In this document: piece after piece, positions 21,185 to 31,710 of the stretch
How positions within the stretch are numbered: position 1 is the first letter of the stretch
How the letters are laid out: every line of letters starts with the position of its first letter
Source: Rhabdophis nuchalis
Lineage: Eukaryota > Chordata > Lepidosauria > Squamata > Natricidae
Assembly (NCBI GenBank): GCA_039707465.1
Contig: CM077644.1
Coordinates: forward strand, 99,557,875-99,621,874
Length of the DNA: 64,000 nt
Direction: 5' to 3'
Translations under genes and position numbers: made by a program
The notes under the pieces: model-generated
Database searches by the model: none
What the model saw: only the letters and a program-made list of their open reading frames with translations
Told to the model about the DNA's origin: nothing

Positions 21185-21510
21185 AGTGGCCTGGCCCAGG
21201 GAGGCGCATGCACAGATTCCCGCATTGCCCTTGGCAACGCGCTGCCTCAAGGCCATTCACTGACACAACAGCCGGGTGGGAGGAGTTACAGGGAGGTAAA
21301 AACCTGATCAGTGGGTACATTTTACGTTTGTGTACCTTGCACATGACACACATGTGCTAGCCACAAAATAAGTACATATTATATTATTGGAAGTCCTTGG
21401 GAACATTGTGTGAAAATTTGGTGTAAATCGGTCCAGTAGTTTTTGAGATTAGCGGGTTTGCACAAAATATTTTACATTTTTATTTATATAGATTACAACA
21501 AATAAGTCAT
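21185..21510. other. Uncharacterised repeat-like tail after the palindrome
   Basis: Continues GC-rich to about 21300 and then turns AT-rich. It ends with AAATCGGTCCAGTAGTTTTTG and TTTATATAGATT, phrases resembling the 3' parts of some mobile elements. Likely one unit with the palindrome and the CTAC array; I cannot name it. Confidence 0.4.
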
Positions 21511-21547
21511 TTCTGAATTGATTGTAAGACATACAATAGATGGACAA

Positions 21548-22225
21548 TCTTTTTTTTTTATAACAGAGTTGGAAGGGACCGTAGAGGTCTTCTAGTCCAA
21601 CCCCTTGCTTAAGCAGGAAAACTTGCACCACTTCAGACAAATGGTTATCTAATCTCTTCTTAAAAATTTCCATTGTTTGAGCATTTACAACTTCTGGAGG
21701 CAACTTGTTCTACTGATTAATTGTTCTGTCAGGAAAGTTCTCCTTAGTTCTAAGTTGCTTTTCTCCTTGATTAGTTTCCACCATTGCTTCTTGTCCTACC
21801 CTCAGGTGTTTTGGAGAATAGTTTGTCTCTCTCTTCTTTGTGGCAACCCCTGAGATATAACACTGCTATCATGTCACCCCTATTTCTCCTTTTCATAAGA
21901 CTAGACATACCCAATTCTAGAAATTGTTCTTTATATATTTTATCAGTCCCTTAATCATCTTTGTTGCTATTCTCTTTCTAGCGTCTCAACATCTTTTTTA
22001 CATCGTGACACCCAAAACTGAATGCAGTATTCCAAATGTGGCCTTACCAAGGCATTATAAAGTGGTATTAACACTTCACGTGATCTTGATTCTATCCCTC
22101 TGTTTATGCAGCCTAGAACTTTGCTTTTTTGGCGGCTGCAGCACACTGCTGGCTCATATTTAAATGATTGTCCACTAGGACTCCAAGATCCCTTTCATAG
22201 TTACTGCTATTGAGCAAGGTACCAC
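21548..22225 (-). mobile_element. Chicken-like CR1, 3' end
   Basis: Minus-strand match to the 3' half of the CR1 at 40.8-42.1 kb, e.g. AACAGAGTTGGAAGGGACC, TCTTCTAGTCCAACCCC, GCCTTACCAAGGCATTATAA, CAGCACACTGCTGGCTCATA. Frames encoding the [24 protein letters not shown] region are broken. It ends at an ATCT microsatellite. Confidence 0.85.
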
Positions 22226-22229
22226 ATAT

Positions 22230-22243
22230 TCTATCTATCTATC

Positions 22244-22320
<77 letters not shown>
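22230..22320. repeat. (ATCT)n microsatellite
   Basis: About 90 bases of ATCT units, one interruption near 22242, between a CR1 and a SINE. Confidence 0.95.
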
Positions 22321-22321
<1 letters not shown>

Positions 22322-22556
22322 GGTGGTGCAGTGGTTAGAGTGCAGTACTGCAGCCTACTTCCATTGACTGTCGGCTGCCTGCAATTTGGCAGTTCGAATC
22401 TCACCAGGCTCAAGGTTGACTCAGCTTTCCATCCTTCCGGGGATGGTAAAATGAAGACCCAGATTGTGAGGAGCAATATGCTGACTGTAAATTGCTTAGA
22501 GAGGGCTATAAAGTACTGTGAAGCGGTATATAAGTCTAAGTGCTATTGTTATTTAT
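22321..22556 (+). mobile_element. tRNA-derived SINE (family 2), best copy
   Basis: A box TGGTGCAGTGG, B box AGTTCGAATCTC, body CTTTCCATCCTTCCGGGGAT and GGTAAAATGAAGACCCAGAT, tail GCTTAGAGAGGGCTATAAAG and GTATATAAGTCTAAGTGCTA. The body vaguely resembles the CORE/MIR layout; formal family not determined. Confidence 0.85.
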
Positions 22557-22925
22557 TATAGTCACCAACAAGAATATAAATGGGGGGGTCTAACGTCTGT
22601 ATTTCTGTAATGGAATTTTTTTTTAAAGTAGCTAAATTACAATCAAAGTGGAGACAGCAACAGTAGAATGCTGTAAGATCAAGAGAACAGTAGGAAGTGG
22701 CATTGCTTATTTATAATGATAAGTCTTGACAAGTCTTTTTAGATTTTGGAAAAAGCAAGACAGGACCACATCATTGTACTTTTGTAAGTCAACAGCATCT
22801 GAGTTATTTAGCTCCCTTATCCCATCCATCTGTAAATCTTCAGAGAACTAATTTGTCATACATAAGGGATCCATCATTTGAATGCTTCCATGTGGACAGC
22901 TTTACATACAGTCTATCACCTGTCT
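22557..22925. other. Non-coding, unassigned
   Basis: No gene or repeat recognised. Confidence 0.5.
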
Positions 22926-22928
22926 AGA

Positions 22929-23490
22929 GATTTATTTATTTATTTATTTTATTTTATTCGATTTATATACTGTACCTTCTCCGTCGAAACGGACTCAGGG
23001 CGGTGCACAGGAAACTAAAAGCCAATAAATAAAATATAATACAATAAATATAGATAAAAAGAATTAAATTAGGGACCTGTGCTAAAATTCCCACTAAAAA
23101 CCCAACATCCATTTGCGTATGCGGCAGGAGCTATATAACAATCCGATCTCAGTATTAAGCAAGACCAGCTTGCTGAAAAAAGTAAGTCTTGAGTGAACGG
23201 CGAAAGAGGGGAAGGTCCGTGATAGTGCGAAGTTCGGGGGGCAGGTTGTTCCAGAGGGCCGGCCCTGCCACAGAGAAGGCCCTACCCCTGGGCACCGCTA
23301 GCCGGCATTGACCGGCGGTCGGTACCCTCAGTAGGCCCTCTCTGTGGGAGCGTATAGGCCGCAGAGAGGTATGTGGCAGGAGACGGTCCCGTAAGTAGCT
23401 AGGACCCGAGCCATGGAGCGATTTGAAGATGGTAACTAGCACCTTGAAGCGCACCCGGAAGACTACCGGTAGCCAGTGCAGTGCAGCTCG
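22929..23490 (-). mobile_element. CR1 LINE, L3-like, 5'-truncated
   Basis: (TTTA)n tail at 22929-22950, GGACTCAGGGCGGTGCACAGG 3'UTR block, and a frame at 23454-23155 (99 aa: MRFKVLVTIFKSLHGSGP, ALWNNLPPELRT). Truncated within GTAGCCAGTGCAG. Confidence 0.88.
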
Positions 23491-23528
23491 ATGACCAGGA
23501 TCAGCGTACAGATATCAAACAACTAAAT

Positions 23529-23764
23529 CAGAGGTGGTATTCAGCAGGTTCTGACCAGTTCTGGAGAACCAGTAGCGGAAAAATTGAGTAGTTCAGAGAA
23601 CCGGTAAATACTGCCTCTTACTGACCCCACCCCCATCTATTCTCTGCCTCCCAAGTCCCAGCTGATCAGGAGGGAATGGAGATTTTACAGTACCCTTCCC
23701 CTGCCACGCCCAACAAGCCACGCCCACAGAACCAGTAGCAAAAAAAAAATGAATCTCAACACTG
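23529..23764. mobile_element. hAT-type non-autonomous element, 236 bp
   Basis: Left end CAGAGGTGGTATTCAGC, right end GAATCTCAACACTG; flanks AACTAAAT and AACTAAGT (7/8). Internally has GAACCGG and ACGCCCACAGAACC phrases typical of this family. Confidence 0.75.
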
Positions 23765-23774
23765 AACTAAGTGT

Positions 23775-24920
23775 TGTATGTGAATTTGGGGCAAAGCTAC
23801 TTGGCCCCCTCCCATTACTGTTTGCACATGTTTTTTATGAACTGTCTTGCTTGGATGGAGGAAAATCCCATCTAGAAGACTAAAGTGCTGTGGTGGAGGA
23901 GAGGAGAGGACAGGAGATGCCTTTTTGAAACACTGAGATATTAAGACCATGAAAAATATTTGGAAGGGCAATTCACTCCCTTTTTGAAGCACTTCTATGG
24001 AAAGTTTTTTTTTAACAACACACCATCCCTTTTCTTTTAATAGAAAGACACGCCTGGCTCTGATATTAATGGAAAAGCATTATTAAGGCCAGTGTTGGCC
24101 AGGCAGTCACTAGAAGTCAAAACTGACTTGAAGACACACATTTCTTTTATATCTGCTGCAAAGGAATGTGTGCATCACCCAGGGATGTGGTGGGTTGGTG
24201 TTTTGCCACAGTAAAATATGGGCAGGAGGTGTGTGGATTCAAATGCAATGAACACATAAATGAGGCAGAAGCTGAAAGGAAAAGAAAGCAAAGCAAAATT
24301 CATTTTGGCTGTGAAATATAATATAGACAGGAAATATCCACAAATAATAGAATAAAATGAGCCATACAGGGCCGAATAAGTCTGCACCTAGGAGTTAACA
24401 AAGGTTTATGTAGGATAGGACTATCTCATTTGTCACTTCCTTCCTACACAGATGCTTGGCCTTGGAAATAAAAGAGAGCTAGGCAGGCATGAGAAAACTA
24501 CTAATAGTGGAAATTATCTGAGGTGAGTGAACATAGAAGCTTATTTTTTAAAGAAAAATCTAGGGCCTTACTTACACCACTCAGAGTCATTCATTTTGCA
24601 AAATGCATAGCTGTACAAATTTGAATAAATAAACATTCAACTATGCTATGGACAAACAGAAGCCATTTTCTCTTTGTCCACAACACAGAGAGCAAGAGAA
24701 AAATGGAGCATACTACATCCACCTTCCTGCCATTTCCATCACATTTTATAACAGTTGGTCCTTCTGGTTCCCTCAAGCAAATATCTCTAGGTCTCCTTCA
24801 ACATATAGACACTTAACTATAATGTTCAATATATCCAAAATTGCATGCAATTTATTTACAACAAAATCAAGTAAAATTGTACTGGATGGATGCAGGCAAA
24901 GAGGTGTGTGTATTTCAGAC
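23775..24920. other. Non-coding, unassigned
   Basis: Several short frames (60-78 aa) without motifs. Confidence 0.5.
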
Positions 24921-24923
24921 ACA

Positions 24924-25256
24924 AGGAAGGAAGGAAGGAAGGTGGGAAGGAAGGAAGGAAGGAAGGAGAGAGGAGAAGGGAAGGAAGGAAGGAAGGAGAG
25001 AGGAGAAGGGAAGGAAGGAAGGAAGGGGAGAGGAGAAGGGAGGGAAGGAAGGAAGGAAGGAAGGGGAGAGGAGAAGGGAGGGAGGGAAGGAAGGAAGGGG
25101 AGAGGAGAAGGGAAGGAAGGAAGGAAGGAAGGAGAGAGGAGAAGGGAAGGAAGGAAGGAAGGGGAGAGGAGAAGGGAGGGAAGGAAGGAAGGGGAGAGGA
25201 GAAGGGAGGGAAGGAAGGAAGGGGAGAGGAGAAGGGAAGGGAGGAAGGAAGGAAAA
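24924..25256. repeat. Purine-only GGAA minisatellite
   Basis: Nine copies of GAGAGGAGAAGGG separated by (GGAA)n, spaced about 29-37 bases, over some 330 bases of almost pure purine on the plus strand. All long Lys/Glu/Gly frames on plus and Leu/Pro/Ser frames on minus are by-products. Confidence 0.95.
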
Positions 25257-25338
25257 CTAAATTTATCAAGACCCAGATTTGTCAAATAGCTTCTTGCAAT
25301 AAGTCAACTTATTGTTGGTAATAAAACATTTAAACATA

Positions 25339-25584
25339 CCCTGTTTCCCCAAAAATAAGCCCTCCCCGGATAATAAACCCATTTGGGCTTTTGCGTGAAT
25401 GCGCTAAAATAAGCCCTCCCCTGAAAATAAGCCGTCCCTGAAAATATTGCAACATAGCAGCAGCCATCAGGTGACCACGCTCGCCACCTCCTGTACCTCA
25501 AAAATAATAAGACCTTCCCAAAAATAAGGCCAAGAACTTATTTCAGGGGTCAAAAGATCCTGTCTTATTTTCAGGGAAACATGG
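25339..25584. mobile_element. TA-flanked MITE, 246 bp
   Basis: Left CCCTGTTTCCCCAAAAATAAG and right CTTATTTTCAGGGAAACATGG are inverse with a few changes, flanked by TA (25337-25338, 25585-25586). AAAATAAG(C/A)CC is repeated internally. Tc1/mariner-like by its target; no transposase. Confidence 0.8.
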
Positions 25585-25589
25585 TAGCA

Positions 25590-26120
25590 GTATACTACTT
25601 AAATTAAAACTTAATGATGCATCAGCCATTGAAGTTTACATATTAATTAGTACAATCTGTAGTTGCAAAGATTAAAATACCAAAATCTTATTTCCAAAAC
25701 AGCTGTTAATAAAATATCATCTCTTTTCTGGATCAGATGATTCAGAACTCAACTAATATGAAAAGATTTAGATATAAACATAAGAAAATAAAGTCTAGAG
25801 GCAGAAATGGTAGATAAAGATACATGACTAGCACTGGTGAATATGTACCAATATCTAAAATATAGCATCAGAAATGCTAGGAAAAAGTCAGAACTCATTC
25901 GCTGAAATCCCTATGATTTCTTTGTTGCCCCTTTCATACCAAGATTGGACCCATCAAAATGGCAACATTTGTTTGTAGATAACTTATTTCTTGATAAAAC
26001 AATGTTTTAGGAATCCCACAGGTGAAGCTATCCATGGAGAGCTTGTGTAAAATTGGTATTATCTGGGGTGTGGTTTTTGGAATACCGCTATAATACAAAG
26101 TGTGGTCCTTGGCTCAAGAA
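25590..26120. other. Non-coding, unassigned
   Basis: No gene or repeat recognised. Confidence 0.5.
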
Positions 26121-26125
26121 GGATT

Positions 26126-27112
26126 TGTTGTGGTGAATGAATGAATGAAATTTTATTTGTATACCGCTCCCTCTCCTCGAAGGGACTCGGGGCGGTGCAC
26201 AGGGGATTATAAAACATACAAACATAAAACAATATAAATATCTAAAATCAGATTAAACTACTATAACCCTGCGCTAAAACCTAAAATCCTAAAACACTAA
26301 AAACCCCTAAAAACCCAATTAAAAATTTAAATATACAGACTGGAGGCAGGAAAGATAGATTAGGCCAGGCTGGCCTGCTGAAAGAAATAAGTTTTGAGCT
26401 TTTGGCGGAAGGAGCGGAGGTCCGGAGTTGTTCTGAGGTCGGGGGGTAGGTAGTTCCATAGGATAGGGCCTGCGACAGAGAAGGCCCTTCCCCTGGGTGT
26501 CGCCCGCTGACATTGCCTAGTGGATGGCACCCAGAGAAGTCCCTCTGGGCGCTGAGGTTGGAGAGGAACATGGGCCAGTTCTGGAGTCTGGGGAAGGCTC
26601 TGATGAGTGCTCTGCATCAGAGGCAGAGATGGGGCCAACAGTTATCAGCTACCTTCGGAGTTGGAGATAAGTGGGACAGAAAAACAGCTGGAGCCTGTTT
26701 CAAATATGTGCATGCACAGAGCTGTCAGGAGAAGGGACCAATTAAGGAACAGGGGTCGACTCAGGAGTAAAAGCACAAGTAGACAGCCCCTCCCACAGGG
26801 AATAAATAGAAGCAAAAGGGGAATGGTGTTTGCAGGAGACAATTATTTCCTTATTAGTGTGAAGATTTGCTTCGTGCTTCACAGAGATTCCTTGCCAAGT
26901 ATTTCATTGTACAGTGTTGCACCTGGAAGCTATAGGCCTGGCAACTATCCAACGACTGATAAGGCCTGTTGTTGCAATTAAACCTTGAAAGGCTTATTGC
27001 TGGGACTTTTCTGTATGTGAATGCTCAGAATTCACGTTAGCTAAATAAAAAGGGTATTTTTTTCTGGGACAAGGAGTCTGTTTCACGATTTTGTGAAGCC
27101 TAGGTCAGAAGA
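26126..27112 (+). mobile_element. Solo LTR-like element, copy 2, split by a CR1
   Basis: Begins TGTTGTGG and ends GGTCAGAAGA. A perfect 5-bp duplication GGATT flanks it (26121-26125, 27113-27117), the retroviral/LTR integration signature. Same sequence as 18017-18618, opposite strand. GAATAAATAGAAG near 26803 could serve as a TATA element and AATAAAAAGGG near 27045 as a poly(A) signal. The CR1 occupies 26134-26548. No viral genes are present. Confidence 0.72.
26134..26548 (-). mobile_element. CR1 LINE, L3-like, inside the LTR-like element
   Basis: (GAAT)n tail, GGGACTCGGGGCGGTGCACAGG block and C-terminal RT remnant in broken frames (LWNYLPPDLRTT). Truncated at GAAGTCCCTCTGGGC. Confidence 0.85.
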
Positions 27113-27117
27113 GGATT

Positions 27118-27862
27118 ACACACTTCTCATCTCTTGACAGGATACAGTAATTAGAAGGTTTGGGTTATTTCAGTGTGTTCTATCAGTTTAAAGCAATGAG
27201 TTTTATGTAATGCCTTGAGGAGATCCAGCCCAGAATGAGAAACAGTGATCAGAGAGGAACTTTTCCATTTCTTCTTTCTTGCCTGATAATCACTTTTCTT
27301 TCCGCATTCTGAAACTGGCTTTATGTATTTCCAAACTGCACTGAACTTTTATCTTACAAAGACTCATGCAGGAAGGGTTGATAAACCTACTTCAATTTCA
27401 ATTTATTGTGATAAAAGGCCAATACAGATAACAAACAAAATAAAATTTAAGACGGGGTTAAAATACACTTGGAAAAAAAAACCTAACTAACATCTATAAA
27501 TGTAATCCAGGATACAGCCTATATTACATTATAGTGTTAACGCTAAAATTATATTAAATATGACAACCCAATGAAAGGAATGATAACCCTATGATCTTAT
27601 CCTATTGGACAATAAAAGGGTTATTTTTTTCAAGGAAACATAAAAAAACCCCTACTCTGACTAAATGCATGAAAGTTCTCATTCCGATCTGCCAACAATG
27701 TAAGAAATGTTAATGTAATTGCCACAGCAATATTATGCAGCTTTAGATGTAAGACTCATGATCAGAATTTGATTTACCGTCCTCCTTTTCTAGTAAATGG
27801 GGAATTTATTCTTAAGTACCGTTTTAAAATTTCTGTTTGTACTATTTTTTAATCCTCTATAA
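27118..27862. other. Non-coding; possible LINE 3' end
   Basis: CAATTTCAATTTATTGTGAT at 27390 followed by AGGCCAATACAG resembles the inverted 3' end of a LINE with a short A/T tail, but nothing coding supports it. Confidence 0.35.
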
Positions 27863-27997
27863 CAGGGGTCCCCAACCTTTGCAACTTTAAGTCTGAAGGA
27901 CTTCAGCTCCCAGAATTCTCCAGCCAGCAAAGCTGGCTGGAGAAGTCTGGGAGCTGAAGTCCTTCAGACTTAAAGTTGCAAAGGTTGGGGACCCCTG
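27863..27997. mobile_element. 135-bp palindromic hAT-type MITE
   Basis: CAGGGGTCCCCAACC...GGTTGGGGACCCCTG termini, near-perfect hairpin, perfect 8-bp duplication CTCTATAA (27855-27862, 27998-28005). Closest to the copy at 8787. Confidence 0.93.
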
Positions 27998-28117
27998 CTC
28001 TATAAAGTGTCATTTTCCTACTTGGTTAGCAGCTGATTTCTTAGAAAAGGCATTTTGAAATGTATGCAAGAGAATAAAAGGTCATTCTCCCATATACATT
28101 TTTTCCCTGTGTGAAGC

Positions 28118-28875
28118 ATCCGAAACTAAAGAAGATCTGAAGCATCTGATAAAGAAAATCAAAGGAAATGAAAAATTTTGGTCTCTTTCTGAACATCAAA
28201 AAGACCAGGCTTATGACCATTGCAAAAAAGGGAAACATCAAAATAAAAATGGATGGGGAAGAGATAGAATGTGTAGGAAAAAAACCCCACTTAACTAGCA
28301 TCAGGGATAGCCCAACGTGGTGAATGTAGCATAGAAATAAAACGTTGGGTTGCACTGGGTTGCACGGCAATGATGAACATGAGCCAAATATGGAAAAGTA
28401 AGGCCATCGGCCTGACATTCAAATGCAAGTTAGTTCGTTCTATTGTGCTTCCTCAGCTACCTGTGGTTGTGAAAGTTGGACCTTGAAAAAGCAAGACAGG
28501 AAGAAAATCAACCCATTTGAGCTGTGGTGCTAGAGAAGTCTCCTGCATATTTCTTGGACAACAAAGGTGACTAGCAAGCAAGTTCTGGAACACATAACAC
28601 CAGGCATGTCATTGGAAGGCAAAAATCACAAAGCTACATCTCACTTATTTTGGCCATGTTTTACAGGAGAATTCATTATAGCAAGCAATTGTGTTTGCAA
28701 GAGTTAGGAATAAAAGGAAAGCAGGTTGCCAAAGAACATGGTAGCTGGACACCATCAAAGCTGACCCCAGCCAGAGCATAGAAAAACTCAAAGAAATAGT
28801 GCAAGGTTAGAAAATGTGGAGAGACCTGGCCCATAGAAACACCAAGAGTTGGGCTAAACTGAATGGATAACATCA
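28118..28875 (+). mobile_element. Bov-B/RTE LINE 3' remnant
   Basis: Broken frames retain the C-terminal order of the Bov-B reverse transcriptase: KEDLKHLIKKIK, then MMNMSQIWKSKAIGLTF.CKLVRS, CESWTLKKQDRKKINPFELWC, and towards the end AKEHGSWTPSKLTPA and WRDLAHRNTKSWAKL-like sequence. Several stops and indels. Bov-B is abundant in squamates and is the classical horizontally transferred LINE. No 3' tail visible. Confidence 0.75.
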
Positions 28876-28995
28876 TCATTATGTGAAGCATAAATAATTA
28901 TGAGGCAGTTGTTTCTTAACGTCTGCAGACCTTTTGATTATTTTAGATATTTTAAAATATATTTTGCTTTAAAAAAAAAAAATGTAATACTAGCC

Positions 28996-29362
28996 CAGGG
29001 GTGAAATTCATTTACTTTTGCTACCAGTTCGACAGGTCCTTCCGCGCATGTGCAAAATGTCAAAGTGACGTACAGGCAGGTGGGCAGAGGCTCTTACTGA
29101 ACACTCCTGGCAAGCGAGTAAGCGAACAGTAAAGTGAGTGAACAGCAAGGTGAGTGAACAGTGAGTAGAGGGAATCAGTTGTGCCGCACAATTTAGATTA
29201 GCTAGCTTTCTAACTAATATAGATCGTGTGGCACAGCTGATCATCAGAAAAACCAGTTCACCAGAAGTGATAGCTTTTTTTTACTACAGGTTCGGGCAAA
29301 CAGATGACATCTTTGCTACTGGTTCGGGTGAACCAGTCCAAACTGGTAGCATTTCACCCCTG
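28996..29362. mobile_element. hAT-type non-autonomous element, 367 bp
   Basis: Left CAGGGGTGAAATTC, right GCATTTCACCCCTG, flanks TACTAGCC and GACTAGCC (7/8). Contains CAGTTCGACAGG and GTTCGGGTGAACCAG phrases. Confidence 0.85.
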
Positions 29363-29374
29363 GACTAGCCTTAA

Positions 29375-31014
29375 TACATTAGGCTTTTTGGAAGACTCAT
29401 AATAACTTAATAATAGCCCTGCTGGATCCAGTCAAAACTCATCAAGTCTACCACTGTGTGTCATATATTGGAGTCAGTCAGAAAGTTCCTGAGATCAATT
29501 GTACTCTTCGGCTGTTGCTTTCTAGCAGCTGATATTTACAGTACACTTATATGTGTTTCCAGAAACAGTAAACAGCAGTCAATACCAGTTGCCTTTGATA
29601 GACACTTTGCATGGTACAACAGTCAAGATGCTGAGAAATGAAAATTCACCTTTCTTTGGGCCAGTCATTCTTTCTCAAATTAGTTCAAGAGGTTGTTGTT
29701 CTGCCAAAAGAATAGAGAAGAGAGAATTATGTATGCTGGCTTGAGTAATTGAAGGAATGGTAAGACATAACCAATCAATCAGCAGCAAATCTCATTTTTC
29801 CAGTGTTCAACTGTGCATTAATTAAGAGGCACCTTCATGCAACATGATGTAAGAAATGAGTATTTTCAAATCCACACCATTTTGGTATAATTTTCAACTA
29901 AATTTATCAACTGGATGACATGTGGCGATGACACACGGCAAACATATTGAGACTGAAAATTCCCTGCAGAAAGTCTTTTTTAGGTTACGAATGAAGTTCT
30001 CAAGGTACTTTGGCTGTCCTTGGAAGTTGTTTCCCATTCCGTGTACATGCCTTGCAAAGGCTACGTAAAATGTGGATCAGCATGTCCTCTGGCTTTGCAT
30101 TTCAACTCGCTTTCCATTGAAGCCACAAACAGAACGCTTTTGAGTACCTCCACATTATCTGGAGACTTCGCCATTGGAAACCACTATCCTCTTCTTAAGG
30201 GTCATGCAGGGCAGCTTCAAACACATGCTTAGCTTTTTTAAAGTCTCTGTAAGAAAACATTATGCCAGCTTGAAAGTGATTTTTGGACACATTCATAACA
30301 GAATATGAACGACAGTGGTGTCCTTGTGACTTTGTACGGGGAGTTCACTGTAGCGACATGACAGTATAACGTTATTCATTCTAATACCTGCTTAACAGAG
30401 GAGATGTTACTTTGGTGCATCTGTCATAATAATATTGTTGTGTCAACAAGATGATTTAATGGAAGCAGGTTTGAGGAAATTAAAAAAAAAATCCAAAGGA
30501 TTACATGCTTGATGCTTTAATAATGTGTGCCATCTAATATAAACCTCTAATAATTTTTAATCATCTCATGGCTTTGCATAATTCTAACTGAAGCTTAACT
30601 AGCTGAATTATGCTTAAAGATGAAGCAAAAAAATTATGCAGCTAGACCAAAGATTCATCACGACAGAATGGATTTATTTTTTTCATGTTATGGTTTTACT
30701 AGACTGGTTTTATTTTTGTTTGTTTATTTTTAGAGCAGAGAGGAGGAATTGATTGCTAGGTTATGATTAATCATTGCACAGCATTATAATGCAAGGACAG
30801 TGTATCGGTTGTATAACGTTTGCTTGATGGTTGAGTTGTGACTCACCTGAGCTCTGAAAGGATTCAACATATAATTTTAACAAGAAATACTTAATAGAAT
30901 TTTCAAGATAGAATCAACACTTTTTTATCATTAGAATGGATTTTAATAACCATTTGTTTAAAACCATTTTTATTATATGAACTATCTACATAATAACTAG
31001 CCTGTGTAATATCT
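29375..31014. other. Non-coding, unassigned
   Basis: About 1.6 kb, AT-rich, with frames of at most 70 aa. Possibly unique sequence. Confidence 0.5.
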
Positions 31015-31420
31015 GGTAATGTCCTGTGACATTATCGAGATTTTAATCCTTACGACCACAATTGAGCCCAAAATGTCCATTGCTAAGATAGTTGTTAAGT
31101 GAGTTTTCCTCCATTTTATGACCTTTCTTGCCATAGTTGCTAAGTGGATCACTGCAGTTGTTAATTAAGTAACAGAATAGTTAAATGAAACTGACTTCCC
31201 CGTTAACTTTGCTTGTCAGAAGGTCAAGAGGCAATCACATGAACCTGTGACACTGCAACTGTCAAAGATTCATGTCAGTTGCCAAGCTTCCAAATTTTGA
31301 TCATAAGACCATGGAAATACTACAATGGTCATGTGAAAAACAGTATAAGCCACTTTTTAACTTCCATTATAACTTTGAACAGTCACTAAATGAATGATTG
31401 TCAGTTGAGGACTTTCTGTA
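31015..31420 (+). mobile_element. MITE-like repeat (family of 13145)
   Basis: ACGACCACAATTGAGCCCAAAATG, GTTGTTAAGTGAGTTTT, CTTGTCAGAAGGTCAAGAGG, ATCACATGAACC and GTTGAGGACTTTCTGTA follow the same order as in the element at 13145-13562. Termini are decayed. Confidence 0.55.
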
Positions 31421-31435
31421 TGTAATATAAATACT

Positions 31436-31646
31436 AATAGTTAAGGCACTAAGCTTGAATCCAGGAGGTCATGAGTTCTAGTCCTGCTTTAGCCATGAAA
31501 GCCAGCTGGGTGGCTTTCTCTCTCTTTCTACTCCACCCTGTAGGTTTGTTGTGGTGAGGAAAAGAGGAGGATGTTGGATACATTTGCAACTTTGAGATAT
31601 TTGTAAAAAATAATAAAGGTGGAAAATAAATAAATAAATAAATAAT
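31436..31646 (+). mobile_element. tRNA-derived SINE (family 3)
   Basis: GTTAAGGCACTAAGCTTGAA head, B box-like GAGTTCTAGTCCTGC, GAAAGCCAGCTGGGTGGCTTT body, GGTTTGTTGTGGTGAGGAAA, and (AAAT)n tail. Confidence 0.7.
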
Positions 31647-31655
31647 GCAAACCCT

Positions 31656-31656
<1 letters not shown>

Positions 31657-31706
<50 letters not shown>

Positions 31707-31710
31707 TTTT
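31657..31710. repeat. (TTTA)n microsatellite
   Basis: About 13 TTTA units at the 3' end of the minus-strand CR1. Confidence 0.95.

Noticed and set aside
24924..25256. CRISPR-like regular repeats
   Set aside because: Spacers are themselves GGAA repeats; this is a vertebrate minisatellite.
24648..25321. Several long Glu/Lys/Gly and Ser/Leu/Pro frames of up to 213 aa
   Set aside because: All lie in the purine minisatellite; every frame is open because the repeat has no stop codons.
30020..30232. 70-aa frame with unbiased composition in otherwise empty DNA
   Set aside because: No start context, splice signals or recognisable motif; length is expected by chance.
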